This document shows positions 40,354 through 48,648 of a DNA stretch of 64,000 nucleotides, in pieces; positions within the stretch are counted from its first letter, which is position 1; every line of letters starts with the position of its first letter. Where the stretch lies: positions 85,804-149,803 of the forward strand of contig NZ_BMWC01000015.1 in assembly GCF_014651035.1 (NCBI RefSeq), read 5' to 3'. Position numbers and translations under genes: made by a program. The notes under the pieces are model-generated. The model had not been told where the DNA came from. It saw nothing but the letters and a program-made list of their open reading frames with translations, and ran no database searches. The DNA comes from Streptomyces lomondensis. Lineage in GTDB: Bacteria > Actinomycetota > Actinomycetes > Streptomycetales > Streptomycetaceae.

Positions 40354-41379
40354 ATGGCCCAGTCGGTGGGTATCAAGGACGTCGCCCGCGCCGCCGGAGT
40401 CTCCGTCGGCACGGTCTCGAACGTGATCAACCGCCCGGACACGGTCGCCACCGAGACCCGGGCCCGCGTGCTGTCCGCGATAGACCGGCTCGGCTACGTC
40501 CGCAGCGAGTCCGCGCGCCAGCTGCGCGCGGGCCGCAGCCGCATCATGGGGCTGCTCGTCCTCGACATGGGCAACCCCTTCTTCGTCGACGTGGCGCGCG
40601 GCGCCGAGCGCGCCGCCCGCCAGGCCGGGCTCGGCGTGATGGTCTGCAACAGCGCCCAGAACCCCGGCGAGGAGGCCGAGTACCTGTCGCTCTTCGCCGA
40701 GCAGCGCGTGCGCGGCGTGCTGCTCACCCCCGCCGACGCGACCGGCCGCAACATCGAGGCGTTCCGCCGGCACGGCATCCCGTTCGTCCTGGTGGACCGG
40801 GTCGCTGAGGGCACCACCGAGTGCTCGGTCTCCGTCGACGACGTGGCCGGCGGCGCCCTCGCGGTACGCCACCTCGTCGACGCCGGGCACCGCTCCCTCG
40901 CCTACGTCAGCGGCCCGCCCGGCCTGAACCAGGTCCGCGACCGCCGCACCGGCGCCCTCGAAGCGCTCGCCGAGGCCGGGCTCGGCCCCGACGCGCTGCG
41001 CGAGCTGCCCACCGAGCGGCTGGACGTCGCCGCTGGCCGCGACGCCGGCGCCCGCCTCCTCGGCCTCGCCGACCGGCCCACCGCCGTGTTCTGCGCCAAC
41101 GACCTGCTCGCCCTCGGCGTGCTCCAGGCCATGTACGCGGCCGGCGTCCGCGTCCCCGACGACCTCGCCATCGTCGGCTACGACGACATCGAGTTCGCCG
41201 CCGCCGCGGCCGTCCCGCTCACCTCGGTACGGCAGCCCGCCGTCACCATGGGCGCGATGGCCGCCGACCTGCTCCTGGAGGAGACGGAGGAGGAGGGCAC
41301 CGCGCGCCCGCACGAGCACCGGCGGGTCGTCCTCCAGCCCGAACTGGTGGTCCGCCGCTCCAGCCTGGCCGCCCGCTGA
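40354..41379 (+). CDS. LacI-family transcriptional repressor (341 aa)
   Basis: A LacI/GalR regulator. The N-terminal helix-turn-helix IKDVARAAGVSVGTVSNVIN (residues 7-26) and hinge RQLRAGRSRIMGLLV are followed by a type I sugar-binding core (about 60-330) with NPFFVDVARGAERAA and VGYDDIEFAAAAAVPLTSVRQP. It is probably the repressor of the whole rhamnose regulon, acting at the TGAAA-type dyads in 33576-33753 and released by rhamnose or a phosphorylated intermediate. ATG at 40354 follows TGGAGG; an earlier in-frame start at 40306 gives only a Pro-rich lead. It is last gene of the plus-strand block. Confidence 0.92.
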   Translation: MAQSVGIKDVARAAGVSVGTVSNVINRPDTVATETRARVLSAIDRLGYVRSESARQLRAGRSRIMGLLVLDMGNPFFVDVARGAERAARQAGLGVMVCNSAQNPGEEAEYLSLFAEQRVRGVLLTPADATGRNIEAFRRHGIPFVLVDRVAEGTTECSVSVDDVAGGALAVRHLVDAGHRSLAYVSGPPGLNQVRDRRTGALEALAEAGLGPDALRELPTERLDVAAGRDAGARLLGLADRPTAVFCANDLLALGVLQAMYAAGVRVPDDLAIVGYDDIEFAAAAAVPLTSVRQPAVTMGAMAADLLLEETEEEGTARPHEHRRVVLQPELVVRRSSLAAR

Positions 41380-41488
41380 CCCTGAATCGCCGTTCAGCAG
41401 GATTTCATGATCCGAAGGGCCTCCGCCCGGACGTTCCCTGTGATGAACTGGGACGCGGTCCGAACATCCGTCTGTCCCGGGAGCCCTG

Positions 41489-42790
41489 TTGACCCTCAGC
41501 TACCGCCAGCCCGGAGTCGTCCTCACCGACCGACGCTTCACCGTCCCCCTCGACCACGACCGCCCCGAGGGCGAGACGATCGAGCTGTACGCCCGCGAGG
41601 TCGTCGCGACCGACAAGGCGCACCAGGACCTGCCGTGGCTGCTCTACCTCCAGGGCGGGCCCGGCTTCGGCGCGGACCGCTCCGTCGGCCGGCCGGGCTG
41701 GCTGGGCAGGGCCCTCAAGGAGTACCGGGTCCTCCTCCTCGACCAGCGCGGCACGGGTCACTCCACGCCCGCCAACCGCCAGACGCTCCCGCTGCGCGGC
41801 GGCCCCGCCGAACAGGCCGACTACCTCACGCACTTCCGCGCCGACGCGATCGTCCGCGACTGCGAGGCCATCCGCGCCGAGGTCACCGGCGGCGCCCCCT
41901 GGACCGTCCTCGGCCAGAGCTTCGGCGGCTTCTGCCTGACCACCTACCTGTCCCTCGCGCCCGAGGGCCTGGCCACCGCCGTCATCACCGGCGGGCTGCC
42001 CTCCCTGGACGCCCATGCCGACGACGTCTACCGGGCCGCCTTCCCGCGCGTCGAACGCAAGGTCACCGCCCACTACGCCCGCTACCCGCAGGACGCCGAG
42101 CGCGCCCGCCGGATCGCCGACCACCTCCTGAACCACGACGTGGTCCTGCCGGGCGGCTACCGGCTCACCGTCGAGGCCTTCCAGTCCCTCGGCATCGTCC
42201 TCGGCACCGGCGACGGCACCCACCGCCTCCACTACCTCCTCGAAGACGCCTTCGTGCGCACCCCGCAGGGCGCCACGCTCTCCGACGCCTTCCTGGAGCA
42301 GGCGCAGGGCATGCTGTCCTACGCCCGCCACCCCCTGTACGCCCTGATCCACGAGTCGATCTACGGCCAGGACGGCCGGCCCACCGCCTGGTCGGCCGAG
42401 CGGGTCCGCGCCGAGTTCCCGCAGTTCGACGCCGCCAAGGCCCTCGCGGGCGACGAACCGCTGCTGTTCACCGGCGAGTCGATCCACCCCTGGACGTTCG
42501 ACTGCGACCCGGCCCTGCGCCCCCTGCGCGAGACCGCCGACCTGCTCGCCACCCGCACCGACTGGACGCCCCTGTACGACCCCGCCCGGCTCGCCGCCAA
42601 CGAGGTACCGGTCGTGGCGGCCGTCTACCACGACGACATGTACGTCGACACGGCCCACTCCCTGCGCACCGCCCGCACGATCCGCGGCCTGCGCACCTGG
42701 ATCACGGACGAGTTCGAGCACGACGGCATCCGCACCGGCGGCCCCCGGGTCCTCGACCGGCTGCTGGCGCTGGTGCGGGACGAGGCGTGA
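41489..42790 (+). CDS. Alpha/beta hydrolase, prolyl aminopeptidase-like (433 aa)
   Basis: A serine peptidase-family S33 hydrolase. It shows the oxyanion region LYLQGGPGFG (about residues 52-61), RVLLLDQRGTGHSTP, the nucleophile elbow GQSFGGF with Ser about residue 152, and a distal Asp/His region near AAVYHDDMYVD. S33 members release N-terminal proline from peptides. Larger ones like this (433 aa, with a cap domain) are also seen as tripeptidyl or amide hydrolases. The start is a TTG at 41489, preceded by GGGAG. No ATG or GTG fits better. It stands alone after the rhamnose block. Confidence 0.85.
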   Translation: MTLSYRQPGVVLTDRRFTVPLDHDRPEGETIELYAREVVATDKAHQDLPWLLYLQGGPGFGADRSVGRPGWLGRALKEYRVLLLDQRGTGHSTPANRQTLPLRGGPAEQADYLTHFRADAIVRDCEAIRAEVTGGAPWTVLGQSFGGFCLTTYLSLAPEGLATAVITGGLPSLDAHADDVYRAAFPRVERKVTAHYARYPQDAERARRIADHLLNHDVVLPGGYRLTVEAFQSLGIVLGTGDGTHRLHYLLEDAFVRTPQGATLSDAFLEQAQGMLSYARHPLYALIHESIYGQDGRPTAWSAERVRAEFPQFDAAKALAGDEPLLFTGESIHPWTFDCDPALRPLRETADLLATRTDWTPLYDPARLAANEVPVVAAVYHDDMYVDTAHSLRTARTIRGLRTWITDEFEHDGIRTGGPRVLDRLLALVRDEA

Positions 42791-42840
42791 TGCCGCGCCG
42801 GACGCGTGGCGATGCCGGTGGCGCCGATTAGTCTGCGGAC

Positions 42841-43575
42841 ATGACGACCACTCGACTCCAGCCCATGCCCGGCGACTGGCGGCGCGCCCTCGCGGTCGTG
42901 GCCCACCCGGACGACCTCGAGTACGGCTGCTCGGCGGCGATCGCGGCCTGGACCGACGAGGGCCGCGAGGTGGCCTACGTGCTGGCGACCCGGGGCGAGG
43001 CGGGCATCGACACCCTGGAGCCCGCGCGGTGCGGGCCGCTGCGGGAACGGGAACAGCGGGCGAGCGCGGCGGTGGTCGGCGTGTCGGAGGTGGAGTTCCT
43101 CGACCACAAGGACGGCGTCATCGAGTACGGCACCGCCCTGCGCCGCGACATCGCCGCCGCGATCCGCCGGCACCGGCCCGAGCTGGTCATCACGCTCAAC
43201 CACCGGGACACCTGGGGCGGCGTCGCCTGGAACACCCCGGACCACGTGGCGGTCGGCCGCGCCACGCTCGACGCGGCCGGCGACGCCGGCAACCGGTGGA
43301 TCTTCCCCGAACTCGTCGAGCAGGGCCTCGAACCCTGGGACGGCGTGCGCTGGGTCGCCGTCGCCGGTTCCAGCACACCCACGCACGCCGTGGACGCGAC
43401 GCCCGGCCTGGAACGCGCCGTGCGCTCGCTGCTCGAACACCGCACCTACATCGAGGCGCTGACGGACGAGGACCCGGAGACGTACGTCCGCGGCTTCCTG
43501 ACGCAGCACGCCGAGGCCATGGGGGAGCGGTTCGGGGGCAGGCCGGCGGTGGCGTTCGAACTGTTCGGCAGATGA
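42841..43575 (+). CDS. PIG-L family deacetylase (244 aa)
   Basis: A zinc-dependent LmbE/PIG-L deacetylase that removes acetyl groups from N-acetylglucosamine-like substrates, as in mycothiol or antibiotic pathways. The metal and catalytic motif is AHPDDLEYG (about residues 21-29), the later metal His lies in NTPDHVAVGR (about 134-143). Length is typical. The stop overlaps a possible start of the SigJ-type gene (ATGA at 43572), so the two may be co-expressed. Its own ATG at 42841 follows a short 50-bp gap after the hydrolase gene. Substrate not known; mycothiol enzyme MshB is longer. Confidence 0.88.
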   Translation: MTTTRLQPMPGDWRRALAVVAHPDDLEYGCSAAIAAWTDEGREVAYVLATRGEAGIDTLEPARCGPLREREQRASAAVVGVSEVEFLDHKDGVIEYGTALRRDIAAAIRRHRPELVITLNHRDTWGGVAWNTPDHVAVGRATLDAAGDAGNRWIFPELVEQGLEPWDGVRWVAVAGSSTPTHAVDATPGLERAVRSLLEHRTYIEALTDEDPETYVRGFLTQHAEAMGERFGGRPAVAFELFGR

Positions 43576-43586
43576 CGGGGGAGACC

Positions 43587-44489
43587 ATGGCAGGCAGCGA
43601 GGAACTGGCCGACCGGTTCGAGGAGCACCGGGGGCGGCTGAAGGCGGTCGCCTACCGCATGCTCGGGTCACTGGCCGAGGCGGAGGACGCCGTCCAGGAG
43701 GCCTGGCTGAAGCTCAGCCGCACCGACGCGGACGACATCGAGAACCTCGGCGGCTGGCTCACCACCGTGACCGGCCGCGTCTGCCTGGACCTGCTGCGCT
43801 CGCGCGCCGCCCGCCGCGAGGAGCCGATGGACGACACCGTCGGCACGTTCGTCCCGGACCCCGTGCTCCGGCCCCTGGCGCACCTCGACCCGGCCGAGGA
43901 GGTGCTCCAGGCCGACTCGGTGGGCCTGGCCCTGCTGGTCGTGCTGGAGAACCTCGCGCCCGACGAGCGGCTCGCGTTCGTGCTGCACGACATGTTCGCC
44001 GTGCCGTTCGAGGACATCGCGCCGATCGTGGAGCGCGGCCCGGCCGCGACCCGGCAGCTGGCGAGCCGGGCCCGGCGCCGGGTGCGGGGCGCCACCCCGT
44101 CGGCCGAGCCCGACCTCGGCCGGCAGAAGGAGGTGCTCGACGCCTTCCTGGCCGCCGCGCGCGGCGGGGACTTCGAGGCGCTGCTCGCGCTGCTGCACCC
44201 GGACGTGGTGCTGCGGGCCGACTCGGGCGAACTGGTGCGCGGCGCGGCCGTGTCCAAGCTGGTCCAGGGCGCGAAGGCGGTCGCGGAACAGGCGCTCCTG
44301 TTCGCCCGGTTCGCGCAGTCCGCGGAACTGGCGCTGGTCAACGGCTCGGTCGGCGTGGTCAACGCGCCCGGGGGACGCGTGCAGTCGGTCATGGGGGTCA
44401 CGATCGCCGACGGCCGGATCACCGGCATGTACATCCTGGCCGACCCCGAGCGTCTTGAGCGCCTGGCGGCGCCCGGCCTCGCGGGGTGA
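43587..44489 (+). CDS. sigJ: SigJ/ECF41-type sigma factor with SnoaL-like domain (300 aa)
   Basis: An ECF sigma factor with regions 2 (about residues 10-75; YRMLGSLAEAEDAVQEAWLKL) and 4 (about 120-170; LAPDERLAFVLHDMFAVPFEDIAP). The C-terminal ~120-residue SnoaL-like domain (LDAFLAAARGGDFEALLALL...) takes the place of a separate anti-sigma factor in this class. The domain ends in MYILADPERLERL, where the family usually shows NPDKL. The ATG at 43587 has GGGGGAG upstream; an ATG at 43572 overlapping the PIG-L stop is an alternative. Regulator of unknown genes, possibly oxidative stress. Confidence 0.88.
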   Translation: MAGSEELADRFEEHRGRLKAVAYRMLGSLAEAEDAVQEAWLKLSRTDADDIENLGGWLTTVTGRVCLDLLRSRAARREEPMDDTVGTFVPDPVLRPLAHLDPAEEVLQADSVGLALLVVLENLAPDERLAFVLHDMFAVPFEDIAPIVERGPAATRQLASRARRRVRGATPSAEPDLGRQKEVLDAFLAAARGGDFEALLALLHPDVVLRADSGELVRGAAVSKLVQGAKAVAEQALLFARFAQSAELALVNGSVGVVNAPGGRVQSVMGVTIADGRITGMYILADPERLERLAAPGLAG

Positions 44490-44490
44490 C

Positions 44491-44688
44491 TCAGGCGACG
44501 ACCAGCGGTCCGACGGCGCGGTGCGGGGCCACCACCCGCCCGTCCGGCAGGAGTGCGCCGGTGTCGTCGAAGACGATGGTGCCGTCGGACAGCAGGCTCC
44601 AGCCCTGTTCCGGGTGGGCCGAGACGATCACTGCGTCCTGACGGTCGGCGCTGTCGGGGGTGGGCATCGAAGGCTGGTGCGTGAGCAT
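44491..44688 (-). CDS. DUF5999 family protein, cysteine-less (65 aa)
   Basis: A short protein of the DUF5999 family common in streptomycetes. The conserved centre AHPEQGWSLLSDGTIVFDDTG and GRVVAPHRAV-type end (about residues 24-60) identify it. From memory, most relatives begin MCxHQPPCP and have LLCNG in the middle. Here all three cysteines are replaced (MLTHQPSMP and LLSDG). The ATG at 44688 follows AGGAGAGACGTC, a strong ribosome site. It is convergent with sigJ, with only one base between the stops, and divergent from the pentapeptide-repeat gene. Function unknown. Confidence 0.8.
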   Translation of the reverse strand: MLTHQPSMPTPDSADRQDAVIVSAHPEQGWSLLSDGTIVFDDTGALLPDGRVVAPHRAVGPLVVA

Positions 44689-44815
44689 GACGTCTCTCCT
44701 CGGTCCGTACGGCTCCTGCCTGTTCGGCTGCTCCCTCAGTGGTAGCCGAACTTGTTTGCCGTTGTGTGAGGAGACCCCCACAGGGCCGGAAACTCATCGG
44801 TGAGTTCTCGTTCGT

Positions 44816-45658
44816 ATGCTGAACACCATGCGAGATCATCAGGCAGCACGGGCGGAACTGCGCGGCGACTGCGAGCGGTGCTTCGGGCTGTGCTGCGTCG
44901 CCCTGCCCTTCGCCGCCTCGGCCGACTTCGCGGTCGACAAGGCCGCCGGCACGCCCTGCCGCAACCTCCGGGACGACCACCGCTGCGACATCCACGCCCG
45001 GCTCCGGCAGAAAGGATTCACCGGCTGCACGGTCTACGACTGCTTCGGCGCCGGGCAGCAGGTCTCGCAGGTCACCTTCGGCGGGCGGGACTGGCGGACC
45101 GGGCCGCCGGAGCAGGCCCGCCGCATGTTCGACGTGTTCCCGGTCGTCCGGCAGCTGCACGAGCTGCTCTGGTACCTGACCGAGGCACTCGCCCTGCCCG
45201 CGGCCCGCCCGATCCACGCCGAGCTGCGCAAGGCTCTGGAGAAGACCGAGGAACTCACCGGTGGGTCCCCCGAGGAGCTCGCCGCGCTGGACGTGGCGGC
45301 GCACCGCCAGGAGGTCAACGTCCTGCTGCTCAGGACGAGCGAGCTGGCCCGGGCCGGCACCAAGGGCCGCAGGAAGGACCGCCGGGGCGCGGACCTCATG
45401 GGCGCCCGCCTCAAGGGAGCCGACCTGCGCGGCGCCAGTCTCCGCGGCGCGTACCTCATCGCCGCCGACCTCACGGGCGCGGACCTGCGGGGCGCCGACC
45501 TGATCGGTGCCGACCTGCGCGACGCGGACCTCACGGACGCCGATCTGACCGGGGCGTTCTTCCTCACTCAGCCGCAGCTCAACGCGGCGCGGGGGAGCGC
45601 CGGGACCCGGCTGCCGGAGTCAGTCACCCGCCCCGGGCACTGGACAGCGCAGGTCTGA
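44816..45658 (+). CDS. Cys-rich pentapeptide-repeat protein (280 aa)
   Basis: The protein has two parts. Residues 19-27 carry a CxxCxxxCC cluster (CERCFGLCC) followed by more Cys at TPCRN, HRCDIH and FTGCTVYDC, like the YkgJ-type metal or Fe-S binding domain. After a helical linker, residues about 195-255 are pentapeptide repeats (A-D/N-L-x-x; GADLMGARLKGADLRGASL...), which fold as a right-handed quadrilateral helix. Some pentapeptide proteins mimic DNA and protect gyrase, but no such role is shown here. The ATG at 44816 or 44828 may be the start. Its 3' end overlaps the convergent P450 gene by 39 bp. Confidence 0.83.
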   Translation: MLNTMRDHQAARAELRGDCERCFGLCCVALPFAASADFAVDKAAGTPCRNLRDDHRCDIHARLRQKGFTGCTVYDCFGAGQQVSQVTFGGRDWRTGPPEQARRMFDVFPVVRQLHELLWYLTEALALPAARPIHAELRKALEKTEELTGGSPEELAALDVAAHRQEVNVLLLRTSELARAGTKGRRKDRRGADLMGARLKGADLRGASLRGAYLIAADLTGADLRGADLIGADLRDADLTDADLTGAFFLTQPQLNAARGSAGTRLPESVTRPGHWTAQV

Positions 45659-47116
45659 GGCCGGCTCCCGCACCGGGGCCCGGCGCTCGGGGCGCAGCCG
45701 CAGGCCCTCCGGCATCAGCGTCAGCCGCTCCGTCACGCGCAGCCGGTAGGCCGGGTCGGGCCGCAGCTCGTAGCGGCGCAGCAGCAGGCCGAGCACCAAC
45801 GTCGCCTCGTGCAGCGCGAACTGGCGCCCGATGCACGCCCGGGCCCCCGTCCCGAACGGCTTGAAGGTGTGCGGGGCCCGGGACCGTACGGCCCGCGCCT
45901 CGAAGCGGTCCGGGTCGAACCGCTCGGCGTCCGGGCCCCACACCTCGGGGTCCCGGTGCAGCATCGGCGTCAGCACCAGCGCCCACGCCCCGCGCCGCAT
46001 GGGGTGCTCGCCGGCCAGCACGGTGTCCTCCGTGGCCTCCCGGGCGAAGGCGGGCGCGGTGGGCCACAGCCGCAGCGACTCGTCCAGCACCCGGCGGACG
46101 TAGCGCAGCCTGGCCACCTGCTCGTAGGCCGGTGCCGCCGCGTCTCCCCACACGCGGTCCACCTCGGCGCGGGCCCGGGCCGCGACCTCGGGGTGCCGGG
46201 AGAGGTAGTGCAGGGCGAAGGAGAGCGCGCCCGACGTCGTCTCGTGGCCGGCGACGAGGAAGGTGATCACCTGGCGGCGCACGTTCCGCGGCTCAAGCCG
46301 CTCCCCGGTCTCGGGGTGAGCCGTCTCCAGCATCCGGTCGAGCAGGTCCCCGCCCCCCGGGCCGCCGGCGCGCCGGGCCCGGACCAGTTCGTCGACCGTG
46401 CGGTTGAGGTAGGCGATGTCGGCCGCGTTGCGCCGGCTCGCGCCGCGCAGCAGCAGGGGAGCCAGGGGGAAGGGCACGGTGTTGAGCCGCTGCGCGTAGG
46501 TCAGCGTGCCCACCATCGCGGTCACGAAGGGGTGCGGCCGGGAGCGTTCGAACGACCCGAAGTCGTGGCCGAATCCGGTGCGCGCGATCGTCTCCAGCGT
46601 CAGCTTGGTCATGTCGCCCGGCACGTCCACCGCCCGGCCCGTCGCCGCCGCCCGGTCCCAGTGCTCCGTCAGCCGCTCCGCGACGGCCAGCATCATCGGG
46701 TGGTAACCCGCCATGGCCTCGCGGCTGAATCCGGGGGCCAGCACGTCGTGCGCCAGCTGCCAGTTCGGTTCGTGGTTGTACGCCGTGAACAGGCCGTCCC
46801 CGGCGACCGGCCGCAGGTTGGCGATGCCGAGCCCCACGTGCTTGGCGAACCGCGACTCGTCCGCGAGGTCGGCCGCGTGCCGGGCGCCCCACACGAACAC
46901 GAACTCCTTGCCGAAGGCCTTCCGCCGGAAGACCGGCCCGAGTTGCCGGGCGTAGCGCAGCGAGTCCTGGAGGGGAGTACGCCGGTTCACGCCCACCACG
47001 TCACCGAGCAGCGGGATCCGGCGCGGCGGGTGCGGAATGCGGTCCAGCTCCGGCCAGCCCAGCTCGGCACTCCGGAACCCCTTGGGCTGCCCGGCCCGTA
47101 TCGGCGCCTCCGTCAT
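45620..47116 (-). CDS. Cytochrome P450, CYP102-like heme domain without reductase (498 aa)
   Basis: A cytosolic cytochrome P450. The I-helix motif is FLVAGHETTSGALSF, the ExxR motif ESLRLWPTAP and the heme-binding loop FGTGARACIGRQFALHEA, with the Cys ligand near residue 438. N-terminal stretches such as GDGLFTAYNHEPNWQLAHDVL are nearly the same as in the full-length CYP102-type enzyme at 53523-56708, but the flavin reductase half is absent. It therefore needs a separate electron donor. ATG at 47116 follows AGGGAGATCGCGTC. It is divergent from a TetR gene, which probably represses it. Likely substrate: a fatty acid or fatty-acid-like compound. Confidence 0.9.
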   Translation of the reverse strand: MTEAPIRAGQPKGFRSAELGWPELDRIPHPPRRIPLLGDVVGVNRRTPLQDSLRYARQLGPVFRRKAFGKEFVFVWGARHAADLADESRFAKHVGLGIANLRPVAGDGLFTAYNHEPNWQLAHDVLAPGFSREAMAGYHPMMLAVAERLTEHWDRAAATGRAVDVPGDMTKLTLETIARTGFGHDFGSFERSRPHPFVTAMVGTLTYAQRLNTVPFPLAPLLLRGASRRNAADIAYLNRTVDELVRARRAGGPGGGDLLDRMLETAHPETGERLEPRNVRRQVITFLVAGHETTSGALSFALHYLSRHPEVAARARAEVDRVWGDAAAPAYEQVARLRYVRRVLDESLRLWPTAPAFAREATEDTVLAGEHPMRRGAWALVLTPMLHRDPEVWGPDAERFDPDRFEARAVRSRAPHTFKPFGTGARACIGRQFALHEATLVLGLLLRRYELRPDPAYRLRVTERLTLMPEGLRLRPERRAPVREPASDLRCPVPGAGD

Positions 47117-47149
47117 GACGCGATCTCCCTTGATCCAGCGGCGGTTTCG

Positions 47150-47204
47150 CACGTGTTGTACGTGGGTTCAATAGCGCGCTTCAGTCTGGTCCGGCTGTTG
47201 AACC
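47150..47204. promoter_or_regulatory. Inverted repeats between P450 and TetR genes
   Basis: CACGT-GTTGT-ACGTG (47150-47164) is a perfect 5-bp-arm dyad. Next to it, GGTTCAA (47165-47171) and TTGAACC (47198-47204) form a perfect 7-bp inverted repeat with 26-bp spacing. The divergent region is 109 bp, so a TetR protein bound here could control both genes. Confidence 0.45.
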
Positions 47205-47225
47205 GGCGTCAAGTAAAGTGCGGGC

Positions 47226-47834
47226 ATGGCCGCGAACCAGGGCGGGCGCACCCGCCGCCGGCTCAGCACCCAGGAGCGCCGGGAGCAGCTGCTGTCGGTC
47301 GGGGCGCGGCTGTTCTCGGAGAGCCCGTACGACGACGTGTGGATCGAGCAGGTCGCCGAGATCGCCGGCGTGTCGCGCGGGCTGCTGTACCACTACTTCC
47401 CGACCAAGCGGGACTTCTTCGCGGCGGTTGTCGAGCGCGAGAGCGAGCGGATGCTGCGTATGACGGCGGCGGTTCCCGGCGTCCCGGTGCGTGAGCAACT
47501 CGCGGACGGCCTCGACACGTTCCTGGAGTACGTCCGGACCCACGCCCACGGCTACCGCGCCTTCCATCGCGCCGACGCGGCCGGGGACCAGGCGGTGCGG
47601 CGGGTCTACCAGCGGGCCCTGGCCGCGCAGGAGCGGCAGATCCTCGCGGCACTTGCCGCGGATCCCGAGTTCGGTCCGGCCTTCGAGGAGCGGCCCGAGG
47701 TGCGGCTCGCCGTGCGCGGCTGGCTGGCGTTCACCACGGCCGTCTGCCTGGAGTGGCTGCGCGGCACGGAGTTGAGCCGGGAACAGGTGCGCGAGCTGTG
47801 TGCGCGCGCCCTGCTGGGCGTCCTCGCGCCCTGA
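47226..47834 (+). CDS. TetR-family regulator (202 aa)
   Basis: A TetR-type repressor. The N-terminal DNA-binding domain covers about residues 12-60, with recognition helices IEQVAEIAGVSRGLLYHYFPTKRDFF (the last part is the family hallmark YHYFPTKRDF). The C-terminal helical half (about 75-200) is the ligand domain. It faces the CYP102-like P450 gene on the other strand across a 109-bp region with two dyads and most likely represses it until a ligand, perhaps a fatty acid, is bound. The ATG at 47226 is the only plausible start. Confidence 0.92.
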   Translation: MAANQGGRTRRRLSTQERREQLLSVGARLFSESPYDDVWIEQVAEIAGVSRGLLYHYFPTKRDFFAAVVERESERMLRMTAAVPGVPVREQLADGLDTFLEYVRTHAHGYRAFHRADAAGDQAVRRVYQRALAAQERQILAALAADPEFGPAFEERPEVRLAVRGWLAFTTAVCLEWLRGTELSREQVRELCARALLGVLAP

Positions 47835-47889
47835 AAGGTCTCGCAAAGATCGCGCGACGAGGTTGGCGCACACCCTGATCTTCGATAGG

Positions 47890-47908
47890 TTAGGTGAGGC
47901 TTACCTAA
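47890..47908 (+). promoter_or_regulatory. Near-consensus iron box over the DUF2470 leader
   Basis: TTAGGTGAGGCTTACCTAA matches 17 of 19 positions of the DmdR/IdeR iron box. It ends 11 bp before the start codon at 47920, running into the AAGGAGG ribosome site. Iron-loaded repressor would shut off the gene. Confidence 0.8.
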
Positions 47909-47919
47909 GGAGGTCTGGG

Positions 47920-48648
47920 ATGGGTGACGACAGCCACAGCTGGACGGCGGGCCCCGCCGCGGCGGAACGGGCGCGCTCGGTGCTCGCCGCCGCGTGGTCC
48001 TGCTCCGTGACCGCGGAGGGCACGCGGGAGGAGCTGGTCGGCGCGCACACGGTGGCCGAGGACGGCCGGGTGCTCGTGGAGGTGCCCGAGGACAGCGCCC
48101 TGCTCGCGGCCGCGATCTGCGCGCCCCGCGGCGAGCCGTCCGCGGTGCTGGAGTTCGCGGACGTGTCGCCCGTCCCCGTGCGCAACCGGATCCGCGCCCG
48201 GCTCTGGCTCGCGGGCTGGTTCGCCGTCGAGGAGGGCCGACTGGCCTTCACACCCACGCGGGTGGTGCTGCGGCAGCCGTCCGGTGCCGTGGTCGTGGAC
48301 CTCGACGAGTTCGCCGCCGCCGCCCCCGACCCGCTCACCACGGCCGAGGCACGGCTGCTGACCCACCTCGCCGACTGCCACGCCGACGCGGTCGAGCGGC
48401 TCACCCGCCTCGTCGACTCCGACAGCCTGCACGGCGCGGTCCGCGTCCAGCCGCTCGCCGTCGACCGGCACGGACTCACCCTGCGCATCGAACGCGCCCG
48501 CGCCCACGGCGACGTACGCCTGGCGTTCCACCGGCCCGCCGACGACGTCGCGCAGCTCACCGAGCGCATGCACGTCCTGCTCGGCCAGGCCAGCGCCGCG
48601 TCCTGCCCCCGGGCACTACAGCGGCAGCGCACAGACGGCGACGGGTGA
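47920..48648 (+). CDS. DUF2470 protein, iron-regulated, heme-related (242 aa)
   Basis: A soluble protein with a C-terminal DUF2470 domain (about residues 150-230; AEARLLTHLADCHADAVERL, then VDRHGLTLRIERAR and LAFHRPADD). DUF2470 domains occur at the end of HugZ-type heme-binding/degrading proteins. The N-terminal part (about 10-140) has a split-barrel-like pattern with NRIRARLWLAGWF, again as in the HugZ/pyridoxamine-oxidase-like fold. With the iron box upstream, a role in heme or iron use is likely. Start ATG at 47920 after AAGGAGG. It overlaps the convergent lactonase gene by 33 bp. Confidence 0.85.
   Translation: MGDDSHSWTAGPAAAERARSVLAAAWSCSVTAEGTREELVGAHTVAEDGRVLVEVPEDSALLAAAICAPRGEPSAVLEFADVSPVPVRNRIRARLWLAGWFAVEEGRLAFTPTRVVLRQPSGAVVVDLDEFAAAAPDPLTTAEARLLTHLADCHADAVERLTRLVDSDSLHGAVRVQPLAVDRHGLTLRIERARAHGDVRLAFHRPADDVAQLTERMHVLLGQASAASCPRALQRQRTDGDG

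Noticed and set aside
41383..41398. CTGAA-N6-TTCAG repeat after the LacI gene
   Set aside because: Arms too short for a convincing terminator and no regulator context; not listed as a feature.
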